Part shown: positions 17,887-28,436 of the stretch, one piece after another
How positions within the stretch are numbered: position 1 is the first letter of the stretch
How the letters are laid out: every line of letters starts with the position of its first letter
Assembly (NCBI RefSeq): GCF_900141745.1
Contig: NZ_FSRM01000001.1
Span: forward strand, 248,001-312,000
From: Paraburkholderia phenazinium
GTDB lineage: Bacteria; Pseudomonadota; Gammaproteobacteria; Burkholderiales; Burkholderiaceae
Direction of reading: 5' to 3'
DNA length: 64,000 nucleotides
Program-made: the position numbers and the translations under genes
The notes under the pieces: model-generated
Told to the model about the DNA's origin: nothing
Databases searched by the model: none
The model's input: the letters and a program-made list of their open reading frames with translations, nothing else

Positions 17887-18094
17887 AGCAATCGGGTGTT
17901 GTCAGGGAAGAAGGTTTAAAGTCGGCCGGCGCCGGGCAGGCTGGATAAGCCCGCTCCGGTACCGTTTCGCTAGTTTAGTACAACTCTTTCAGTACCCCGG
18001 CGCATGTGTATCGGGCTCGGGAACGCGGTTTCGAACGCCGGGCCGGCAGGGGACAAACCGCACCCGGCAGAACCGGCTATTAGACGGTAGGCGC

Positions 18095-18736
18095 TCACGG
18101 GTTCCAGTGCACGAAGTTTCGATACACACGCAGTCCCGCTTCGGCACTCTTCTCCGGGTGAAATTGCGTCGCGAAGATATTGTCCCGCGCCACCGCCGAG
18201 GTGAAGGGCACGCCATACACGGTCTCGCCTGAGGTATGGGCCGCGTTGTCCGGCGCTACGTAGTAGCTGTGCACGAAGTAGAAGAAGCTGTTGTCCGCGA
18301 CCCCGTCCCACAGCGGATGCGGCACGGCCTGCCTGACCCGGTTCCAGCCCATCTGCGGCACCTTGAAGCGCGAGCCGTCGTCCTGCAACTGGCCTTCCAG
18401 ATCGAAGCGCAGCACCTTGCCGGGCAGCAGGCCGAGGCCACGGGTATCGCCCTCGGCGCTCCAGTCAAACAGCATCTGCTCGCCCACGCACACGCCCATC
18501 AGCGGCTTGCTGCGCGACGCTTCAATCACCGCTTCCTGCAGACCCGATTCGCCGAGACAGCGCATGCAATCCGGCATTGCGCCTTGGCCGGGAAGCACGA
18601 CACGGTCAGCCGCGCGGATCGCTTCCGGCCGGTCGACGATCGCCACGTCCGCGTCCGGCGCAGCCTTCCTCAACGCCTGGGCGACCGAACGCAGGTTGCC
18701 CATTCCGTAATCCACAATCGCAATCGAAGTTTTCAT
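18095..18736 (-). CDS. hisH: Imidazole glycerol phosphate synthase, glutamine amidotransferase subunit
   Basis: 213 residues. Class I amidotransferase with the oxyanion loop [11 protein letters not shown], nucleophile Cys in [10 protein letters not shown], and the catalytic His-x-Glu in ATQFHPEKS. It releases ammonia from glutamine for HisF. There are 208 bases between its stop and hisA and 169 bases between hisB and its start; neither gap holds a gene I can support. Confidence 0.97.
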   Translation of the reverse strand: MKTSIAIVDYGMGNLRSVAQALRKAAPDADVAIVDRPEAIRAADRVVLPGQGAMPDCMRCLGESGLQEAVIEASRSKPLMGVCVGEQMLFDWSAEGDTRGLGLLPGKVLRFDLEGQLQDDGSRFKVPQMGWNRVRQAVPHPLWDGVADNSFFYFVHSYYVAPDNAAHTSGETVYGVPFTSAVARDNIFATQFHPEKSAEAGLRVYRNFVHWNP

Positions 18737-18905
18737 TTCAAGTTAGACAGTAACGCCTCGCCCAACGGACGAGGTGAACGACTTGAGGATACCTGTCGCA
18801 AAGCGCAAGCCCGATCCGGTAAGTCTGCGCCAGGAAACGCCCGGCCGCCTCAGGTTTTACGCTCTGAAAGGAGTCGCACGCGCAGGGGCCACAGATCTGG
18901 GATGC

Positions 18906-19493
18906 TTACAGGCTGCCCTTGGTCGACGGAATCTGCCCCGCCGCGCGATCATCCAGTTCCACCGCCATGCGCAGGGCTCGTCCGAACGCCTTGAACACCG
19001 TCTCCATCTGGTGATGGGCGTTCAGGCCGCGCAGGTTGTCGATATGGAGCGTCACGCCGGCATGGTTCACAAAGCCGCGGAAGAATTCGATGGACAGATC
19101 GACGTCGAACGTACCGATGCGCGCACGCGTAAACGGCACATGGAATTCGAGACCCGGCCGGCCGGAAAAATCGATCACGACACGCGACAGCGCTTCGTCG
19201 AGCGGCACGTAAGAATGACCGTAGCGACGAATGCCCTTCTTGTCGCCGACCGCCTTCGCGACTGCCTGCCCCAGCGTGATGCCGACGTCTTCGACCGTAT
19301 GGTGGTCGTCGATATGCGTATCGCCATGCGCCTCGATGTCGAGATCGATCAATCCATGCCGCGCGATCTGGTCGAGCATGTGGTCAAGGAACGGCACACC
19401 GGTGGCGAGCTTCTGCTTGCCGGTGCCATCCAGATTGATCTTGATACGGATCTGCGTTTCGCTAGTGTCGCGAACGACTTCCGCCTGGCGCAT
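18906..19493 (-). CDS. hisB: Imidazoleglycerol-phosphate dehydratase
   Basis: 195 residues from the ATG at 19493 ([15 protein letters not shown]), the monofunctional length, without the phosphatase domain of enterobacterial HisB. Manganese-binding motifs are [27 protein letters not shown] and [14 protein letters not shown]. It dehydrates imidazole glycerol phosphate to imidazole acetol phosphate. Confidence 0.97.
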   Translation of the reverse strand: MRQAEVVRDTSETQIRIKINLDGTGKQKLATGVPFLDHMLDQIARHGLIDLDIEAHGDTHIDDHHTVEDVGITLGQAVAKAVGDKKGIRRYGHSYVPLDEALSRVVIDFSGRPGLEFHVPFTRARIGTFDVDLSIEFFRGFVNHAGVTLHIDNLRGLNAHHQMETVFKAFGRALRMAVELDDRAAGQIPSTKGSL

Positions 19494-19588
19494 GGTAATT
19501 CCTCGAATCTGACTATGAAAGAAAGGGAGTTGGGGGGAACGCCGAATGCCGCGCCCGCCATGCGGTGCGCGGCGTAACAGCACGCCGT

Positions 19589-20659
19589 TTAATGCAGCAC
19601 GAGTTTCAGTGCGGCCAGCAGTTGCGCATTTTCCTCAGGGGAACCGACCGTCAGGCGTACGCAATTCGCCAGCAATGGATGCATTTTACTCACGTTTTTG
19701 ATCAAAACCCGTGCAGTGAGCAGCGTGTCGAACATAACGGATGCATCAGGGACCCTCACCAGCAGGAAGTTGCCTGCGCTCCGGAAGACCTCCGCGCCCG
19801 GCAGTTCGGCCACGGCGTGCGCCAGTTTCGTGCGCTCCTCGCGCAGTTGCGCGGCCTGCGCATCGAGCACGTCGAGGTGGTCGAGCAGGAAATCGGCGGT
19901 CGCCTGGGTCAGCACATTAACGTTGTAAGGAGGCCGCACTTTATCGAACTCGGTGAGCCAGGCCGCGCGTCCGACCAGATAGCCCAAGCGAATGCCGGCG
20001 AGGCCGAGCTTCGAAACCGTGCGCATCACGACCACGTTGTCGAACGTATCGGCACGCGGCAGCCAGCTTTGCTGCGCGAACGGCTGATAGGCCTCGTCGA
20101 TCACCACGAGGCTCTTGTCCGCGGCGGCGATGATGCGCTCCATGTCCGCGTCGTCGTACAGCGTGCCGGTCGGGTTGTTCGGATAGGCCAGATAGACGAT
20201 GGCCGGTTGATGCTCGGCGATTGCCGCAAGCATCGCTTCAGTGTCGAGCGTGAAATCCGCCTTTAGCGGCACACCGACGAAGTCCAGATTCGCCAGCCTG
20301 GCCGACAGCTGATACATCACGAAGCCCGGCACCGGTGCGAGCACTTTCGCGCCCGGCTGCGCGCAGGCCATCGAGATCATGCTGATCAGTTCATCCGAGC
20401 CGTTGCCAAGCAGAACTTCGCAGTTTGCCGGCACGTCCATCACCCGCTTGATCTTGGCGAGCAGCGCTTCGGGGCGCGGCGCCGGATAGCGGTTCAGCGC
20501 GACGCCGGACAGACGCTCGCCGAGCTGGGCCGCGAGCGGCGCCGGCAAGGAGAACGGGTTCTCCATGGCGTCGAGCTTCACGAAGCCCGTGGCGTCCGGA
20601 ACCGGATAGCTCGTCATTGCGAGCACGTCGCGGCGAATGATGTCTTGAGGTGTCGTCAT
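19589..20659 (-). CDS. hisC: Histidinol-phosphate aminotransferase
   Basis: 356 residues. PLP-dependent fold type I enzyme with [36 protein letters not shown], and the lysine site [17 protein letters not shown]. It converts imidazole acetol phosphate to histidinol phosphate using glutamate. Followed after 95 bases by hisB. Confidence 0.97.
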   Translation of the reverse strand: MTTPQDIIRRDVLAMTSYPVPDATGFVKLDAMENPFSLPAPLAAQLGERLSGVALNRYPAPRPEALLAKIKRVMDVPANCEVLLGNGSDELISMISMACAQPGAKVLAPVPGFVMYQLSARLANLDFVGVPLKADFTLDTEAMLAAIAEHQPAIVYLAYPNNPTGTLYDDADMERIIAAADKSLVVIDEAYQPFAQQSWLPRADTFDNVVVMRTVSKLGLAGIRLGYLVGRAAWLTEFDKVRPPYNVNVLTQATADFLLDHLDVLDAQAAQLREERTKLAHAVAELPGAEVFRSAGNFLLVRVPDASVMFDTLLTARVLIKNVSKMHPLLANCVRLTVGSPEENAQLLAALKLVLH

Positions 20660-20781
20660 GGATGGGCGGACCGGCCGACTCGGGGCAGGTCATACAGGAA
20701 CGGCGCAAGCGCCGCCCCGGTTGGTCAATGTTCTGTTAAAGCAGCCGGCTGGATAAAGCCTGACTGTGATACCCGACGCGC

Positions 20782-22104
20782 TCAGCCGTTCTGCTTCATC
20801 CGGTACTCGGCGCTGCGGGCATGCGCTGGCAGTCCTTCACCATACGCCAGTTCAGCCGCGATCTCACCCAGGGTCTGCGCACCTTCCGCACTGACTTCGA
20901 TCACGCTAGAGCGCTTGAAGAAATCATAGACGCCGAGCGGCGACGAGAACCGTGCGGTGCGCGACGTAGGCAGCACGTGATTCGGGCCCGCGCAGTAATC
21001 GCCGAGGCTTTCGCTCGTGTAGCGGCCAAGGAAGATCGCGCCGGCATGGCGGATCAGCTTGCCCCATTGATGCGGGTCGAGCGCGGAGATTTCGAGGTGT
21101 TCCGGTGCGATGTCGTTGGCGATCGCGCAGGCTTCGGCCATGTCGCGCACCTTGATCAGCGCGCCGCGTCCTTCCAGCGAAGCCTGGATCACGTCGCGGC
21201 GCGGCATGGTGGGCAGCAATTCATTGATCGCGTCGTGCACGCGGGCGATAAAGGCGTCGTCCGGGCACAGCAGGATCGATTGCGCGAGCTCGTCGTGCTC
21301 GGCCTGCGAGAACAGGTCCATGGCGACCCAGCGCGGATCGGTGGTGCCGTCGCAAAGCACCAGGATTTCGGACGGGCCAGCGATCATGTCGATGCCGACC
21401 GTGCCGAACACGCGACGCTTGGCCGAGGCGACATACGCGTTGCCCGGGCCGCAGATCTTGTCGACCGCGGGCACAGTGGCCGTGCCATAAGCGAGCGCGC
21501 CGACAGCCTGCGCGCCACCGATGGTGAACACGCGGTCAACCCCGCCCAGCAGCGCCGCTGCCAGTACCAGCGGATTCTTCACGCCATCCGGAGTCGGCAC
21601 CACCATGACGATTTCGCGCACACCGGCCACCCGCGCCGGAATCGAGTTCATCAACACCGACGACGGATACGCCGCCTTGCCACCCGGCACGTAGATGCCG
21701 GCGCGATCCAGCGGCGTGACCTTCTGACCCAGCACGGTGCCGTCCGACTCCGTGTATTGCCAGCTATGGCTGCCGCATTCGATCTTCTGCTTCTCGTGAT
21801 ACCCGCGTACGCGTCCGGCAGCGGCCTCGAGCGCAGCACGGCGGCGCGGGTCGAGCCCTTCCAGCGCGGCTTCGAGTTCCGACATCGGCAATTCGAACTC
21901 CGCCACGCTCGACGCCTTGAGACGGTCGAAGCGGTTGGTGTACTCGAGCACTGCGGCGTCGCCGCGCGCCTCCACGTCGGCCAGAATCTGCACGACCGAT
22001 TGCTCGATCGCTTCATCCTCGCTCGCCTCGAACGCGAGCACCGCGTGCAGCGCCTTCTGGAATTCAGGAGCGCTGGAGTCGAGTTTGCGAATCTTGATAG
22101 ACAT
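20782..22104 (-). CDS. hisD: Histidinol dehydrogenase
   Basis: 440 residues from the ATG at 22104 ([15 protein letters not shown]). Signature segments are [46 protein letters not shown] and [13 protein letters not shown], with the zinc-binding Gln, His and Asp residues of the family, and GPNHVLPTS near the C-terminus. It carries out the last two NAD-dependent oxidations to histidine. Confidence 0.97.
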   Translation of the reverse strand: MSIKIRKLDSSAPEFQKALHAVLAFEASEDEAIEQSVVQILADVEARGDAAVLEYTNRFDRLKASSVAEFELPMSELEAALEGLDPRRRAALEAAAGRVRGYHEKQKIECGSHSWQYTESDGTVLGQKVTPLDRAGIYVPGGKAAYPSSVLMNSIPARVAGVREIVMVVPTPDGVKNPLVLAAALLGGVDRVFTIGGAQAVGALAYGTATVPAVDKICGPGNAYVASAKRRVFGTVGIDMIAGPSEILVLCDGTTDPRWVAMDLFSQAEHDELAQSILLCPDDAFIARVHDAINELLPTMPRRDVIQASLEGRGALIKVRDMAEACAIANDIAPEHLEISALDPHQWGKLIRHAGAIFLGRYTSESLGDYCAGPNHVLPTSRTARFSSPLGVYDFFKRSSVIEVSAEGAQTLGEIAAELAYGEGLPAHARSAEYRMKQNG

Positions 22105-22171
22105 GCTGGTATCCGTTTCGGTAAGGCGCGCCTTAGGCCCTTCGAGGCGCATCAGGCATCGGCAGGCGTCG

Positions 22172-22870
22172 TCAGGCCGGCGCATCGGCGCGCCGCGACG
22201 CGCGTTCGAACGCGTCGAGGAACGGCCGCAGCGCGGCGCGCTTGAGCTTGAGCGCTGCCTGGTTCACGACGAGGCGCGACGAGATCTGCATGATCTCTTC
22301 CACCTCGACAAGATTGTTTGCGCGCAGGGTGCCGCCCGAGCTGACCAGGTCGACGATCGCATCGGCGAGGCCCACCAGCGGCGCGAGTTCCATCGAGCCG
22401 TACAGCTTGATCAGGTCGACGTGCACACCCTTCGCCGCGAAATGCTGGCGCGCGGTCTCCACATACTTGGTCGCCACCCGCAGACGCGCACCCTGGCGCA
22501 CCGCGTTCTCGTAATCGAAGCCCGCCGCCACGGCCACCGACATCCGGCAACGCGCGATGTCGAGGTCGATCGGCTGATACAGGCCACTGCCGCCATGCTC
22601 GAGCAGCACGTCCTTGCCCGCTACACCGAAGTCGGCCGCGCCGTATTCCACGTAAGTGGGGACGTCCGTCGCACGCACAATGATCACGCGCAGATTGGCG
22701 TCCGTGGTCGGCAGAATCAGTTTGCGCGAGGTCTCCGGATCTTCGGCCACCTGCACGCCGGCCGCTGCCAGCAGCGGCAACGTCTCTTCGAAGATACGCC
22801 CTTTCGACAGCGCAAGCGTCAGCGGCGCGCTCACCGCCGGGGACGACGAGGTCTGCGGCGCCGAACTCAT
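22172..22870 (-). CDS. hisG: ATP phosphoribosyltransferase, short form (HisGs)
   Basis: 232 residues, so it lacks the C-terminal histidine-binding domain of the long form; short HisG enzymes need the HisZ regulatory partner, which is not in this window. Motifs: [35 protein letters not shown], and the PRPP loop [18 protein letters not shown]. The ATG overlaps the murA stop (ATGA), which couples cell-wall and histidine gene translation, as in other Betaproteobacteria. Confidence 0.96.
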   Translation of the reverse strand: MSSAPQTSSSPAVSAPLTLALSKGRIFEETLPLLAAAGVQVAEDPETSRKLILPTTDANLRVIIVRATDVPTYVEYGAADFGVAGKDVLLEHGGSGLYQPIDLDIARCRMSVAVAAGFDYENAVRQGARLRVATKYVETARQHFAAKGVHVDLIKLYGSMELAPLVGLADAIVDLVSSGGTLRANNLVEVEEIMQISSRLVVNQAALKLKRAALRPFLDAFERASRRADAPA

Positions 22871-24129
22871 GCCTGGCTCCCTGCAATGCGGCGCACCTTC
22901 GCGCCAACTGCCGTCAGCTTCGACTCCATGCGGTCGTAGCCACGGTCGAGGTGATAGATGCGGTCGATCAGCGTCTCACCGTCGGCGCACAGGCCGGCGA
23001 TCACGAGGCTTGCCGAAGCGCGCAGGTCTGTGGCCATGACCTTGGCGCCCGACAGTTTGTCGACGCCGTTCACGAGCGCAGTGTTGCCATCGATCGTGAT
23101 GCTAGCGCCGAGGCGGTTCAACTCCTGCACGTGCATGAAGCGGTTTTCGAAGATCGTTTCGACCACTTGAGCGGTGCCGCTCGCGACCGTATTGAGCGCC
23201 ATGAACTGCGCCTGCATGTCGGTCGGGAACGCCGGGTACTCGGAGGTACGCACGCCCACTGCGAGCGGGCGCTGGTCCATGCGCACGCGCATCCAGTCGT
23301 CGCCTTCTTCAATCGTCACGCCGGCTTCGCGCAGCTTTTCCGTCACGGCTTCGAGGATCAGCGGACGCACATGGCGCAGGATCACGTCGCCACCGGCCGC
23401 GGCCACCGCACACAGGAACGTACCGGCTTCGATACGGTCCGGAATCACCGTGTGCTTCGCGCCGTGCAGCTTGTTGACGCCCTGGATCACCAGACGGTCC
23501 GTGCCGATGCCGTCGATCTTCGCGCCCATCTCAACCAGCAGGTGCGCGAGGTCGCCCACTTCCGGCTCACGCGCGGCGTTCTCAATCACGGTCTCACCTT
23601 CAGCCAGCACCGCTGCCATCAGCAGATTCTCGGTGCCGGTGACGGTGATCATGTCGGTCACGATACGCGTGCCCTTCAGACGCTTCGCGCGAGCTTCGAT
23701 AAAGCCATGCTCGATCGTGATCTCCGCACCCATCGCCTGCAGACCCTTGATATGCTGATCGACCGGCCGCGCGCCAATGGCGCAGCCGCCCGGCAGCGAC
23801 ACCTTCGCCTCGCCGAAGCGCGCAAGCAACGGTCCGAGCACGAGGATCGAAGCGCGCATGGTCTTCACCAGCTCGTACGGCGCAACGAGGTTGTCCACCT
23901 TCGAGGCGTCGAGCGACACGCGCCCCGCGTTCGCTTCGCTACGCACACCCATCTGGTTGAGCAGCTTGAGCGTGGTGCGCACGTCCTGCAAGTCAGGCAC
24001 GTTCTCGAGATGAACCGGCTCCGCGCTCAGCAGGCCGGCGCACAGGATCGGCAAGGCGGCGTTCTTCGCCCCCGACACGACGATCTCACCGGCCAGCCGC
24101 TGGCCGCCTTCAATGACGAGTTTGTCCAT
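22867..24129 (-). CDS. murA: UDP-N-acetylglucosamine 1-carboxyvinyltransferase
   Basis: 420 residues from the ATG at 24129 ([14 protein letters not shown]). Inside-out alpha/beta barrel with [13 protein letters not shown] (UDP-GlcNAc site) and [14 protein letters not shown], where the Cys in GGCAIG is the PEP-binding and fosfomycin-reactive residue. It makes the first committed peptidoglycan precursor. Cysteine at this position predicts fosfomycin sensitivity at target level. Confidence 0.97.
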   Translation of the reverse strand: MDKLVIEGGQRLAGEIVVSGAKNAALPILCAGLLSAEPVHLENVPDLQDVRTTLKLLNQMGVRSEANAGRVSLDASKVDNLVAPYELVKTMRASILVLGPLLARFGEAKVSLPGGCAIGARPVDQHIKGLQAMGAEITIEHGFIEARAKRLKGTRIVTDMITVTGTENLLMAAVLAEGETVIENAAREPEVGDLAHLLVEMGAKIDGIGTDRLVIQGVNKLHGAKHTVIPDRIEAGTFLCAVAAAGGDVILRHVRPLILEAVTEKLREAGVTIEEGDDWMRVRMDQRPLAVGVRTSEYPAFPTDMQAQFMALNTVASGTAQVVETIFENRFMHVQELNRLGASITIDGNTALVNGVDKLSGAKVMATDLRASASLVIAGLCADGETLIDRIYHLDRGYDRMESKLTAVGAKVRRIAGSQA

Positions 24130-24240
24130 ACCTGTCGTTTCCTGATCTTCCCGGCTTGCTACCGGGGCTGCTTTGCTTGCTGCGGCGGCGCCGCTGCCGG
24201 CCTCACGCCTGTCTTGTGTAATTCGCACTAACGTTCCAGA

Positions 24241-24480
24241 TTACGCGTTTTGCCATTCGGCGGGCGTCAGCGTCTTCATGCTGAGCGCGTGGATTTCTTC
24301 GCGCATGCGGTCGCCGAGCGCCGCGTACACGAGTTGATGGCGTTGGATCAGCCGCTTGCCTTCGAAGCTCGGAGATACGATGGTCGCAAAGAAATGCTGA
24401 CCGTCGCCTTCCACTTCGAGATGCTCGCAGGCGAGTCCAACCGCGATGTATTGCTTGACCTGTTCGGGAGTCGGCAACAT
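24241..24480 (-). CDS. ibaG: BolA-family protein IbaG/YrbA
   Basis: 79 residues. BolA fold with EHLEVEGDGQHFFATIVSPSFEGKRLIQRHQLVYAALG, including the conserved Phe-Glu-Gly-Lys and RHQ-VY segments. BolA-type proteins pair with monothiol glutaredoxins in iron-sulfur handling. It lies between the ABC exporter and murA, as in E. coli (mla-yrbA-murA). Confidence 0.93.
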   Translation of the reverse strand: MLPTPEQVKQYIAVGLACEHLEVEGDGQHFFATIVSPSFEGKRLIQRHQLVYAALGDRMREEIHALSMKTLTPAEWQNA

Positions 24481-24495
24481 GGGGAATGCTCCTCG

Positions 24496-25263
24496 TCAGT
24501 GGCGCAGCTTGAAGCCGGAGGCGAGCATGCGCATTGCCACCACGGCCAGCACCACAAAGAAACCGGCGACAATGCCCAGGCTCACGAGCGGATCGATATC
24601 CGAAACCCCGAAGAAACCATAGCGAAAGCCGTCGATCATGTAGAAAAAGGGATTAAGCCGCGACACCTCGCGCCACACTGGCGGCAACGTGTGCGTCGAG
24701 TAGAACACGCCCGACAGGAACGTGAGCGGCATGATCAGGAAATTCTGGAATGCGGCGAGCTGGTCGAACTTCTCGGCCCAGATGCCGGCAATCAGACCCA
24801 GCGTGCCGAGAATCCCCGCACCGAGCACGGCGAACGCCACGATCATGAGCGGCGCGCTAAAGCTCACCGGCACAAACCAGATCGTCACGATAAACACCCC
24901 GAACCCGACCGCGAGTCCGCGCACCACCGAAGCCAGCACATACGCGAAGTACATCTCATAGTGGGACAGCGGCGGCAGTAGCACGAACACCAGGTTGCCG
25001 GTGATTTTCGACTGGATTAGCGACGACGAACTGTTGGCGAACGCGTTCTGCAACACGCTCATCATCACGAGGCCCGGAATCAGGAAACTGGTGTACTCGA
25101 CGCCCGGATAGACCTGCACGTGGCCGCGCAAGGCGTGGCCGAAAATCGTCAAATACAGGAGCGCGGTGATGACCGGAGCGAGAACCGTCTGAAACGCGAC
25201 CTTCCAGAAACGCAGGATTTCCTTATAAAACAGCGTACCGAATCCACTGCTGTAGCTGCTCAT
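24496..25263 (-). CDS. ABC-2 type exporter permease (YadH-like)
   Basis: 255 residues from the ATG at 25263 (MSSYSSGFGTLFYKEI). Six hydrophobic segments. The ABC-2 signature region GLIAGIWAEKFDQLAAFQNFLIMPLTFLSGVFYSTHTLPP precedes the last helices. It overlaps the ATPase gene by 4 bases (ATGA) and must form one transporter with it. Substrate unknown. The Burkholderia mla-murA interval usually carries such a pair. Confidence 0.92.
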   Translation of the reverse strand: MSSYSSGFGTLFYKEILRFWKVAFQTVLAPVITALLYLTIFGHALRGHVQVYPGVEYTSFLIPGLVMMSVLQNAFANSSSSLIQSKITGNLVFVLLPPLSHYEMYFAYVLASVVRGLAVGFGVFIVTIWFVPVSFSAPLMIVAFAVLGAGILGTLGLIAGIWAEKFDQLAAFQNFLIMPLTFLSGVFYSTHTLPPVWREVSRLNPFFYMIDGFRYGFFGVSDIDPLVSLGIVAGFFVVLAVVAMRMLASGFKLRH

Positions 25264-26192
25264 GCAAGCCCCTCGATCACTTCCGGACCGTTCATCACCT
25301 GAACGAACACATCTTCGAGGTCGGCTTTGCGGACCTCGATTTCTTCGAATGTACAACCCGCGTTGCGGCATTGCGCGAGAATCGGCTCGACCTCGTCGTA
25401 GCTCGACAGACGCAGCAGATGCTGGCGGCCATTGCCGTTGCCCGGGTCGGAGTCGACTTCGAGTGGCCGCAACTCCACCGGCAGCACGCCTTGGGCGAAA
25501 CGCAGGAACAGTTGCATGCCGGCAAAGCGCTGCAGCAGCGCGCTGGTGCGTTCGAGCGCCACCACTTCGCCGCGCCGCAGCATGGCGATGCGGTCGCACA
25601 GCGACTCCGCCTCTTCCAGATAGTGCGTGGTCAGGACGATCGTGTGACCCTCGCGATTCAGTCGCGAGATGAATTTCCACAGGGTTTGACGCAGCTCAAC
25701 GTCGACGCCCGCGGTCGGCTCGTCGAGCACGATGACCGGCGGCCGATGCACCAGCGCCTGCGCGACCAGCACGCGTCGCTTCATCCCCCCCGACAGCGCG
25801 CGCATGTTGGCGTCGGCCTTTTCGGTGAGATCGAGGTTGGCCATCACTTCGTCGATCCACGCGTCGTTTTTGCGCAGGCCGTAGTAGCCGGACTGGATGC
25901 GCAAGGTCTCGCGCACCGTGAAGAACGGGTCGAACACGAGTTCCTGCGGCACAACGCCGAGTGCCCGGCGAGCTTCGCGAAATTCGTCGACCACGTCGTG
26001 GCCGCGCACGGCGATGCTGCCTTCGTCGGCGCGCGCGAGGCCCGCGAGGATGCTGATGAGCGTCGTCTTACCCGCGCCGTTCGGACCGAGCAGTCCGAAA
26101 AACTCGCCTTCTTCCACCGTGAGGCTGACGCCCTTGAGCGCCTGAAGATCCTTGTAGCGCTTCTTGACGTTACGAATTTCTATGGCTGGCAT
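25260..26192 (-). CDS. ABC transporter ATP-binding protein (YadG-like)
   Basis: 310 residues from the ATG at 26192 (MPAIEIRNVKKRYKD). Walker A is GPNGAGKTT, the signature is ALSGGMKRRVLVAQAL, and Walker B is VIVLDEPTAGVD, followed by TTHYLEEAESLCDRI. The C-terminal ~90 residues after the ATPase are the extra domain seen in the CcmA/DrrA-type subfamily. Partner of the ABC-2 permease. Confidence 0.93.
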   Translation of the reverse strand: MPAIEIRNVKKRYKDLQALKGVSLTVEEGEFFGLLGPNGAGKTTLISILAGLARADEGSIAVRGHDVVDEFREARRALGVVPQELVFDPFFTVRETLRIQSGYYGLRKNDAWIDEVMANLDLTEKADANMRALSGGMKRRVLVAQALVHRPPVIVLDEPTAGVDVELRQTLWKFISRLNREGHTIVLTTHYLEEAESLCDRIAMLRRGEVVALERTSALLQRFAGMQLFLRFAQGVLPVELRPLEVDSDPGNGNGRQHLLRLSSYDEVEPILAQCRNAGCTFEEIEVRKADLEDVFVQVMNGPEVIEGLA

Positions 26193-26297
26193 GACTGTGG
26201 GCCGCTTTATATGGCGGCGCCTGAAAGGTGCGCAAATGCTGGAATGACCGGAATTGGGGCCGGCTTGAAACCAGGGCCGAGCCGCAAAAAACGGTTG

Positions 26298-26303
26298 ATT
26301 ATA
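26298..26303 (-). promoter_or_regulatory. Candidate internal promoter -10 box (ABC-ibaG-murA-his)
   Basis: On the minus strand GCCCTATAAT followed three bases later by CCGTT stands in the 179-base gap between mlaB and the ABC ATPase gene, about 105 bases before the ATPase ATG. A small GTCGGG/CCCGAC hairpin sits just upstream. No strong -35 box. The same block recurs before mlaF. Confidence 0.45.
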
Positions 26304-26371
26304 GGGCAAAGTCGGGAGCCCCGACCTCGCCTGGGGAATTGGGAGGTGACGCAGGAAGCGTCAGTAGAGCG

Positions 26372-26677
26372 TCAATGTCGCGCCGAGATAATGGTGTCGA
26401 CGCCGTAGACGTGGGCCAGGCTGGCGAGACCAGCGGGCAGGTTGACGATTTCGAGCGCGGCGCCGCGTGCCTGGGCGGCCCGCTGCCAAGCGATCAGCAC
26501 GGCGAGCGCCGACGAGTCGAATTGAGCAAGCGGCGCGCAATCGACACCGTTCGCACCCGCTGCGATACGTTGCAGCCCCGCCGCGAGCGCGGCCTTCGCG
26601 CTCGCGTGGGTCAACGTGGTGCCGGTTTCGAAACGGCCCGCCACTGAGCGGACCTCGGCGTTCACCGCTGTGCTCAC
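26372..26677 (-). CDS. mlaB: STAS-domain protein MlaB
   Basis: 101 residues. A single STAS domain with CAPLAQFDSSALAVLIAWQRAAQARG, matching the D-S-(S/T) loop of anti-sigma-antagonist-like proteins. MlaB is the cytoplasmic partner that stabilises the MlaF ATPase in the phospholipid transport complex. It overlaps mlaC by 4 bases. Confidence 0.88.
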   Translation of the reverse strand: MSTAVNAEVRSVAGRFETGTTLTHASAKAALAAGLQRIAAGANGVDCAPLAQFDSSALAVLIAWQRAAQARGAALEIVNLPAGLASLAHVYGVDTIISARH

Positions 26678-27303
26678 GACTGCTTGCCTGCGGCGAGTTG
26701 CTGGTTGCGCTGCGTGAGGAACTGGATCAGCCCGTCAACGCCGTGTTGCTGGATCTGCTCATTGAACTGCTGCTGATACGCCTGGATCAGCCATGCGCCA
26801 AGCACGTTGATGTCATACACGCGCCAGCCGTCCTGCGTTTTGTACAGACGATAGTCGAGTTCCACCGGCGAGCCGTTGTTCATCACCACCGAGCGCACCA
26901 CCGTATCGGTGTCGTCCGGATTCATGCGAAACGGCTTGTACTGGATCTGCTGGTCTTTGACCTGCGCGAGCGCGCCCGAATACGTACGGATCAGCAGCAT
27001 CTTGAACTGCTCGACCACGGCGTTTTGCTGCTCCGGCGTGGCGGTACGCCAGTTGCGACCCATGGCCAGTTGCGTCGTGCGGCGGAAGTCCGTGTACGGC
27101 AGGATCTTCTCGTTGACGAGCTGGGTGATGTGCGAAATGTCGCCCTGCTGGATCGACTTGTCGCTGCGGACAGCGTCGACCACCTGCTGGGTGACGGTCT
27201 TGATCAGCGCATCGGGTGCGCTGCTATCGACCGCTTGCGCATAAGCTGCGCTACCAAACGAAAACAACGCAGCAAAAAACGGAACGAGGAAGAATTTTTT
27301 CAT
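26674..27303 (-). CDS. mlaC: Periplasmic phospholipid-binding protein MlaC
   Basis: 209 residues from the ATG at 27303 (MKKFFLVPFFAALFSFG). The signal peptide ends near AAYAQA. The mature protein has the Ttg2D/MlaC fold, with DFRRTTQLAMGRNWRTATPEQQNAVVEQFKMLLIRTYSGAL and VDYRLYKTQDGWRVYDINVLG-like strands. It shuttles phospholipid across the periplasm between MlaA and MlaFEDB. Confidence 0.94.
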   Translation of the reverse strand: MKKFFLVPFFAALFSFGSAAYAQAVDSSAPDALIKTVTQQVVDAVRSDKSIQQGDISHITQLVNEKILPYTDFRRTTQLAMGRNWRTATPEQQNAVVEQFKMLLIRTYSGALAQVKDQQIQYKPFRMNPDDTDTVVRSVVMNNGSPVELDYRLYKTQDGWRVYDINVLGAWLIQAYQQQFNEQIQQHGVDGLIQFLTQRNQQLAAGKQS

Positions 27304-27420
27304 ATTAAGCCTAGCAAGAAGAATAGTGCGGCAAACCTTGGAGCCGACAATAGCACGCGAGTTCATCCACGATCCACGCGCAACCTGACAGAGTCGTTTC
27401 CAGGTGTTACTGCCGCATCC

Positions 27421-28425
27421 TCAACGCAATCTGAACGACGGGAAGGTAAGCCGCGGCGGCACGACCTGGTCGGCAGGGACCTGATCGTTCTCCGGGCCAC
27501 CATTCATATCGATCGGTGGTGACGCGGCCGTGTCAGAGGCCGGCGTCGCAGTCGCGGCGGTGGCGCCCGAGGCGCCCTGCGGCGCTCCGGCACCTGCCTG
27601 CGCAGGCGTGGCCGCTGTCGCGGAAGCCGCGCCCGGCGCCGAAGCGGCCCCAGCAGCGGCGGCCGCGCCGCCATCGACGTCGTCGTATTTCGGCAGCGGT
27701 GCATTGTCGCCGTAATCCGGCAGCGCCGCGTTGCCGCCACCCTTACCCTGGGTCAACAGATAATTACGGCGCTGCAGGTATGCATTACGCACGAACGAAT
27801 ACTTGTCGAGCGCCGCGCCTTCCAGCACATCGCTCGCGTTCAGCAGGTTCGCCCGCGTGTTGACGATGTTGATCCCGTACAGCGCCCAGCTCAGGCCGTC
27901 CGGGTGAATGTAAGTCAACGGGTTGACAAAGTATTCGGCTATTGAGCCGAACCCATCGCGCACCGTGCTCGGCCCGAACAGCGGCAGCACCAGGTACGGT
28001 CCCGACGGCACGCCATAGTGACCGAGCGTGAGGCCGAAGTCGTTCTCGTGCTTGGGCAGCTTCGCAAGCGTCGCCACGTCGAACAGGCCGCCGACGCCGA
28101 AGGTGGTGTTGATGACGATCCGCATGATGTCCTCGACACCGTCGGTAATCTTCAACTGCAGCAGATTGTTGGCCGCAATGTAGACGTCGCCGATGTTCGA
28201 GAAGAAGTTCGTCACGCTGTCGCGCACCGGCTGCGGTGTGATGTACACATAGCCCTTCGCAACAGGCTTCAGCGCGTACTGGTCGATCTTGTCGTTGAAC
28301 TTGAAGATCGTACGGTTCACGCCCTCGAGCGGATCGCCCTTGGTCGGAGTCTGGACCGTCGCACAGCCGGCGAGCAGCGCCGCGCCGAACGCCAGCGTGG
28401 TGATACGGACGCGCATGGTCTGCAT
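27421..28425 (-). CDS. mlaA: Outer-membrane lipoprotein MlaA (VacJ)
   Basis: 334 residues. The start at 28425 is favoured over the ATG at 28416 because AAGGAG lies 7 bases before it. Lipobox LLAGC (Cys near residue 21). The MlaA core has DPLEGVNRTIFKFNDKIDQ, NFFSNIGDVYIAANNLLQ, INTTFGVGGLFDVA and TLGHYGVPSGPYLVLPLFGPST. The C-terminal ~95 residues are an Ala/Pro-rich low-complexity tail not found in the E. coli protein. It removes phospholipid from the outer leaflet. Here mlaA lies inside the mla operon, between mlaD and mlaC. Confidence 0.95.
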   Translation of the reverse strand: MQTMRVRITTLAFGAALLAGCATVQTPTKGDPLEGVNRTIFKFNDKIDQYALKPVAKGYVYITPQPVRDSVTNFFSNIGDVYIAANNLLQLKITDGVEDIMRIVINTTFGVGGLFDVATLAKLPKHENDFGLTLGHYGVPSGPYLVLPLFGPSTVRDGFGSIAEYFVNPLTYIHPDGLSWALYGINIVNTRANLLNASDVLEGAALDKYSFVRNAYLQRRNYLLTQGKGGGNAALPDYGDNAPLPKYDDVDGGAAAAAGAASAPGAASATAATPAQAGAGAPQGASGATAATATPASDTAASPPIDMNGGPENDQVPADQVVPPRLTFPSFRLR

Positions 28426-28436
28426 TCTTGTTCTCC

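Noticed and set aside
20821..24231. Long plus-strand frames opposite hisD and murA (474 and 426 codons)
   Set aside because: Both mirror intact conserved genes and show the same Arg/His/Asp bias; no family resemblance.
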